Assembly: GCA_017303575.1 (NCBI GenBank)
Contig: JAFLCL010000025.1
Coordinates: forward strand, 1-56,438
Reading direction: 5' to 3'
Origin: Deltaproteobacteria bacterium
GTDB taxonomy: Bacteria; Myxococcota_A; Polyangia; Polyangiales; Sandaracinaceae
DNA: 56,438 bases
In this document: piece after piece, positions 52,347 to 56,438 of the stretch
How the letters are laid out: every line of letters begins with the position of its first letter
Position numbering within the stretch: position 1 is the first letter of the stretch
Position numbers and translations under genes: made by a program
Notes under the pieces: model-generated
Databases searched by the model: none
Told to the model about the DNA's origin: nothing
Seen by the model: the letters and a program-made list of their open reading frames with translations, nothing else

Positions 52347-54572
52347 TCAATCCTTTCCTTCTCGTTCGATCTCGCTGACGGCGACTCCGCACGCGTGCTC
52401 GAGCGCCGCGGACAACGACTGCCCGAGGACGATCGCGTGCGATGCGAGCTCGGTGGCCCGCTGGGGCTCTCCCGACTTCGCCGCGTTCTCCACCGCCGTG
52501 ACGGCCTCGCGCACGGGCCTTGCGCCGACGTTCGCGACGCAGCCCTTGAGCGTGTGCGCGATGATCCGCAGACGCTCGAGGTCGCCTCGTCCCGCTGCCT
52601 CCGCGAGCTCGGTGAAGAGGCGCCGTGATTCGTCGCGGACCGCGACGAGCACCTCGCCCGCGAGCTGCGCGTCGCCGCCCACGCGGTGCCGCAGGTCCTC
52701 GAGGTCGAGGCCGGAGCCGAGCTCGCGCACGACGAGTTGGCTCGCAGCGCGACGCGCCGGCGAGGTCTCGTCAGCACTGGACGTGTCTGGGGCTTCGGCG
52801 CCAGAGGTCGACGTGGTCGGCGAGACCACACCCGCGATCGTGTCGCGGAGCCGGGCCAGATCCGCGGGCTTGACGATCACTGCGTCCATGCCTGCGCGGA
52901 GGTAGGTCAGCCGACGCTCGAACCCGCCGTGGCCCGTGAGGCCGACGATCGGCACCCGGTTCCCGGTCATTCGCACCTTGCGCGCGACCTCGGGGCCCGA
53001 GAGACCCGGCATCTCCACGTCGAGCAAGAGAAGATCGTGTCGCGCACGCAGCCCTTGCTCGAGGGCTTGCTGCCCATCCTCGGTCAGCGTCACCTCGTGA
53101 CCGAGAAGCCGCAGCAGCTCCGAGGTCACGAAGCGATTGGAGGCGTCGTCGTCGGCGAGCAGGACGCGCAGCGGCCTCACCAGCGGCAGCTCGCGCTCGA
53201 TGCGCTCGGGCTCGATCACCGCTGCGTCTGCACGAGGCAGCGGCGCGAAGAACCGAAACGTCGTGCCGCGCGAGGACGTCGCGCGCACGACCACGTCGCC
53301 CCGCATCAGGCGCGCCAGCTTGCGCGAGATCGCGAGCCCGAGACCCGTGCCGCCGTGACGGCGTGCGGTGCCGCGGTCGGCTTGTCGATAGGGCTGGAAG
53401 ACGCGCTGGAGCGTGCCCTCGGCGAGCCCCGGACCATCGTCTTCGACGTCGATCTGGAGCGCGTCGGTCTCTCCCACCCATTCTGCGCGGACCGTCACGC
53501 GCGAGCGCGCGTACTTCACCCCGTTGCCGAGGAGGTTGATCAGGATCTGACGCAGTCGGAGCGCATCGCCCACTAGCTGCTGCCGCGCGAGGTCGTCGCC
53601 GAGCGCGAGCTCGAGCGAGACGGAACGCCCGCGCGCGGTCCCCTCGACGAGCCGCACGGCTTCACGCACGACCGCGCCCACGTCGAACGGCTCGCGCTCG
53701 AGCTCGAGCGCACCGCTCTCGATCCTCGCGGTCTCGAGCACGTCCGCGACCAGCGCGAGCACGTGCTGTGCGGAGGTGTTCGCGCCCTCGACGTGCTTGG
53801 ACTGGTCGTCCGAGAGCGGCGAGCGCGCGAGGAGCTCGAGGAAGCCGACGACAGCGTGGAGGGGTGTCCGCAGCTCGTGGCTCAGCGCCGCGAGCCACTG
53901 CGTGCGCTCCGTCGCGGCGCGGTCCGTGACCGTGTCGTCCGCTGCGACGCGCGCGGGCTCGTCGCTCGCGCTCGGCGGACGGCTCACTCCCTGCGGCCGT
54001 GCTCTCTCGACGGAGAGGGCATGGGTCAGCGCCTGGAGGTGCGCCGTGTGCGCGGCGAGGAGGAGAATGGCCACGCCCAGCCACACCGCGTCGGCGAGCG
54101 CGAGCATGGGCGGGCCCTCGCGACGGCCGAGATCGTGGGCGACCGCCAACGTGCCCGCGACGAGGCCGACCACGGCGACGACTGCCGGATCTCGATGTCC
54201 CGTCATGAGCAGCGCGATGACGACCAGGTGCGGAGCCAGGGGAAACGCGCCCGACGACACCGCATGCGTGAACACCGCCAAGGCTGTGAACGCCACCGCC
54301 ATCGCGTGGCGGGCGACGCCAGCTCCCCACGTGCTGCGCGCGAGGCTCCGCGGCACGAGCAGCGCGGCGACACTGAGCACGATCGACCACGCGAGCGGTG
54401 ACCACGACGCGTGGTCGTGTCTTCGAGCGCTGCCCGCGGCGAGCGCGCAGGCGACCAGGCACTCGACGACGAGCGCGATCTCGAGGCGCGTCGTCGGCTC
54501 GAGCAGCGAAGCCTGCGATCCGTCGCGCGCGACGCTCGTCGCTTCGCGGGACGACTCCCGCGCGCCCGACAT
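52347..54572 (-). CDS. Membrane hybrid histidine kinase with receiver and Hpt
   Basis: A 741-residue protein. Residues 25-210 hold about six membrane segments (LEIALVVECLVACALAAG, WSIVLSVAALLVP, MAVAFTALAVFTHAV, LVVIALLMTG, AVVGLVAGTLAVA, VAILLLAAHTA). The H-box is LAALSHELRTPLHAVVGF. ATPase motifs are ILINLLGNGVKYARS, EDDGPGL and GTGLGLAISRKLARLMRG. The receiver (about 500-620) has LADDDASN, LLLLDVEMPGLSG and IVKPAD. The final Hpt has His in RIIAHTLKGCVANVGARP, close to that of 40203-41879. A complete phosphorelay fed from the membrane. Start ATG 54572 shares one base with the stop of the small gene upstream. Confidence 0.92.
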   Translation of the reverse strand: MSGARESSREATSVARDGSQASLLEPTTRLEIALVVECLVACALAAGSARRHDHASWSPLAWSIVLSVAALLVPRSLARSTWGAGVARHAMAVAFTALAVFTHAVSSGAFPLAPHLVVIALLMTGHRDPAVVAVVGLVAGTLAVAHDLGRREGPPMLALADAVWLGVAILLLAAHTAHLQALTHALSVERARPQGVSRPPSASDEPARVAADDTVTDRAATERTQWLAALSHELRTPLHAVVGFLELLARSPLSDDQSKHVEGANTSAQHVLALVADVLETARIESGALELEREPFDVGAVVREAVRLVEGTARGRSVSLELALGDDLARQQLVGDALRLRQILINLLGNGVKYARSRVTVRAEWVGETDALQIDVEDDGPGLAEGTLQRVFQPYRQADRGTARRHGGTGLGLAISRKLARLMRGDVVVRATSSRGTTFRFFAPLPRADAAVIEPERIERELPLVRPLRVLLADDDASNRFVTSELLRLLGHEVTLTEDGQQALEQGLRARHDLLLLDVEMPGLSGPEVARKVRMTGNRVPIVGLTGHGGFERRLTYLRAGMDAVIVKPADLARLRDTIAGVVSPTTSTSGAEAPDTSSADETSPARRAASQLVVRELGSGLDLEDLRHRVGGDAQLAGEVLVAVRDESRRLFTELAEAAGRGDLERLRIIAHTLKGCVANVGARPVREAVTAVENAAKSGEPQRATELASHAIVLGQSLSAALEHACGVAVSEIEREGKD

Positions 54573-54754
54573 CACGGCTGTGCGCCCGCGTGTGTCTCGC
54601 CGACGCGCGCTGGAGGCGTGTCGAACCACAGCGCGGCCATGCCGACGGAGATCGCTGCGAGCCAGGCACAGAGGCACGCGACGATGCGAGTGTCGGCGAG
54701 CAGCGAAGCCGGCGGATGTTGCAGCGAGTCCATGCCTTCGGAGTGGGGGCCCAT
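54572..54754 (-). CDS. Small single-pass membrane protein coupled to the hybrid kinase
   Basis: A 60-residue frame with one clear membrane segment (TRIVACLCAWLAAISVGMAALWF, residues 22-44) and short tails. Its TGA overlaps the ATG of the membrane kinase (TGATG), as expected for translational coupling. An internal ATG eight codons in could be the true start. No family is recognised. The arrangement repeats that at 39137-39745, where another anchored protein overlaps another membrane kinase. Confidence 0.5.
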   Translation of the reverse strand: MGPHSEGMDSLQHPPASLLADTRIVACLCAWLAAISVGMAALWFDTPPARVGETHAGAQP

Positions 54755-54880
54755 GGCACCTTCATCGTGCGGGGCCTCGCCGATCCTGAGGGCAATCTCG
54801 CGCAGCTCTCGATGAGCCGCGACTCGCCCTCAAGATCTCGAGCCGCTCGCACGATCGGGCAGACACACCCCGAGGTCCAC

Positions 54881-56438
54881 GTGCTGCGCAGAGCCCCGAT
54901 CACCATCGCCTTGTCGCTCGTCGTCTTCGCAGGCTGCGATCCCGGCACGCCCCCGATCACGGCGCCGCTCGATGGTCGCGACGCGGGCTTCGATGCAGCG
55001 CGCTCACCCGATGCGATCGTGCACGACGCTGGACCGCCCGTGTGCGAGAGCGACCTCGACTGCCCCGCCGAGACGCTGTGCTTCGGCGGCTTCTGTCAGG
55101 CCGATCCGTGCGCGACCGACGATCCGTGCGGCACGAACGAGCGATGTCGGGCGGCGTGTGTGCCGACCATCGACCCGTGCGCGGGCATCGTGTGCGGCGA
55201 CGAGGAGACGTGCATCGACGGCGCGTGCTTCCCCGGCTGCCTGCCCGTGGCGTGCGAGGGCGTGAGCTGCCCCGAGGGTCAGTTCTGCGATCCCGCGCGC
55301 GGCCGCTGCACCGACATCACACCCTGCGATGCGTCGTGCGGCGACGGTGCAGCGTGTCACCTCACGTGCTCGCCGCGCTCGGCGTGCGAAGGCGTGACGT
55401 GCCCCGAAGGGCAGTTCTGTCGTGCGGGCGCGTGCCTGGTGAACCCCTGCGCAGGCGTCAGCTGTTCGCGCGGCGAGATCTGTCACGACGGTCTCTGCGT
55501 CGCGACCTGCGGCTGCGATCCCGCGTGCACCGCGCCCGATCGCTGCATCGGCGGCGTGTGCACCTGCGTCCCGCGCTGTCCGGCCGATGCGGCGTGCGGC
55601 GCGCCCGATGGGTGTGGCGGCTTCTGCATGGGCCCGTGCGACGAGGCCGGCACCGAGTGCAACCCCGACACGGGCCGCTGCGAGTGCGTGCCGAGCTGCC
55701 CGGCCGACGCGACGTGCGGAACGCCCGATGGCTGCGGCGGTCTCTGCGACGGCGCGTGCACGCTCGGTCAAGCCTGCGTGGACGGCAGCTGCGAGTGCAG
55801 CGATCGCTGCGTCGCATCCTCGGACGTCGCGTGCGGCGCGGGCATCCCCGACACGTGCGTCGGTGGTGAAGAGTGCGTGGGCCGCGGCACGCGCTGCGAG
55901 GCGGGCGCCGAGTGCCTCGACGATGCGTGCTGCCCGAGCTGCGGCCTCACCACGATGGTGGCGTGCGGTGAGGTCGTGCCTCCCGCGATCGACTCGCTCG
56001 GTCGTACGTGCCGCAGCTGCTCGGGCGTCGGCTCGTACTGCGACGCGGGCTCGAGCTGCATCTCGCCTCCGGGAACGAGCGCGCCCACCGATCGCGTGTG
56101 CTGCGGCGCGTGCGACGCGGCGTCCGTCGTCGCGTGCGGCGTGGAGGTGCCCGACGTGCTCGACGCGAACGGCGAGGTCTGCCGCGTGTGCAGCGGCTAC
56201 GGCACCGCGGGCTGCGCCCCGGGGACCACGTGATCGGGCGGCGCCGACGGCGTGTGCTGCGGCGCGTGCAGCAGCGCCTCGGCGATCGCGTGCGGCGAGC
56301 CGATCCCTTCGTCCGACTGTCGCTCGTGTGCGGGCTTCGGCACGCAGTGCGGCGCCGGCCTCGCGTGCGCGAACCCGCCGGGCACGAGCGGCGCCGACGC
56401 GCGTGTGTGCTGTGGATCGTGCCCCGCCGCTGCGAGCG
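54881..56438 (+). CDS. Second Cys-rich repeat lipoprotein, interrupted by one in-frame TGA; runs off the window
   Basis: Starts GTG 54881 with GAGG five bases upstream. The signal VLRRAPITIALSLVVFAGC has a good lipobox (FAGC). An Asp/Ala linker (DGRDAGFDAARSPDA) leads to the same Cys-dense units, in the same order, as 26516-28873: SDLDCPAETLCFGGFCQ, then CIDGACFPGCLPVACEG, then CCGACDAASVVACGVEVPDVLD. At 56231-56233 the frame meets TGA in GTT-stop-SGGADGVCC, where the paralogue has GSTCTGGASGMCC, so TGA replaces a conserved Cys codon. The Cys-rich pattern then continues in the same frame to the window end. Nonsense mutation, base-call error or recoding are all possible. Predicted role as for the paralogue: disulphide-rich surface protein. 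Confidence 0.82.

Noticed and set aside
1..56438. CRISPR array, rRNA, tRNA or insertion sequence
   Set aside because: No regularly spaced short repeats, no tRNA-like cloverleaf sequence and no transposase pattern or paired terminal repeats were found by eye; a profile scan could still reveal something short.

Overview
The base composition is very GC-rich (most third codon positions are G or C). The gene content is dominated by two-component signalling, with a eukaryotic-type Ser/Thr kinase and large Cys-rich secreted lipoproteins. Together these point to a myxobacterium (Myxococcota, Polyangia or Sandaracinus-like); this is inference, as no rRNA or tRNA gene is present.

Region 1 (1-13.3 kb) is mixed housekeeping and stress: a divergent QueA-like protein cut by the window edge, a SnoaL-like protein, a Tat-exported repeat protein, an ATP-grasp enzyme, a DUF4375 protein, an orphan CheB whose receiver has Glu at the phosphorylation site, a ferritin-like protein with a large-subunit catalase, and a low-complexity BON protein. 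From 10.4 to 14.2 kb there is visible decay: an ATPase remnant, a sensor kinase split into two overlapping ORFs, and reciprocal duplicate fragments of two small genes.

Region 2 (14.2-26.4 kb, + strand) holds a PAS hybrid kinase, a GT4 glycosyltransferase and a compact four-gene cassette: two multi-receiver hybrid kinases, a receiver-EAL c-di-GMP phosphodiesterase, and a Ser/Thr kinase fused to a c-di-GMP-binding PilZ domain. The last two genes overlap by 4 nt. The cassette could couple phosphorelay input to c-di-GMP hydrolysis and then to c-di-GMP-gated protein phosphorylation.

Region 3 (26.5-31.1 kb, + strand) encodes a Cys-rich repeat lipoprotein and a second lipoprotein with FG-GAP-like repeats. 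The second gene lies between two direct copies of a roughly 247-bp segment; the downstream copy carries a frameshifted fragment of the Cys-rich gene.

Region 4 (31.1-54.8 kb, almost all - strand) is a chemosensory and phosphorelay supercluster. A complete Che set (cheA, cheW, cytoplasmic mcp, cheY, cheB, cheR, cheX) runs on through overlapping genes into further receivers, a second CheX-like phosphatase, hybrid kinases with Hpt domains, a membrane CheA-like Hpt/ATPase protein, a receiver-HDOD protein and more kinases. A second - strand unit holds a receiver-CheX fusion and a membrane hybrid kinase. No receiver protein in the window has a DNA-binding domain, so outputs are likely protein-protein, phosphotransfer, methylation or c-di-GMP.

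Region 5 (54.9 kb to the end) is a second Cys-rich lipoprotein, paralogous to the first. Its frame is broken once by a TGA exactly where the paralogue has Cys, and then continues to the window end. The two Cys-rich paralogues thus bracket the signalling supercluster.
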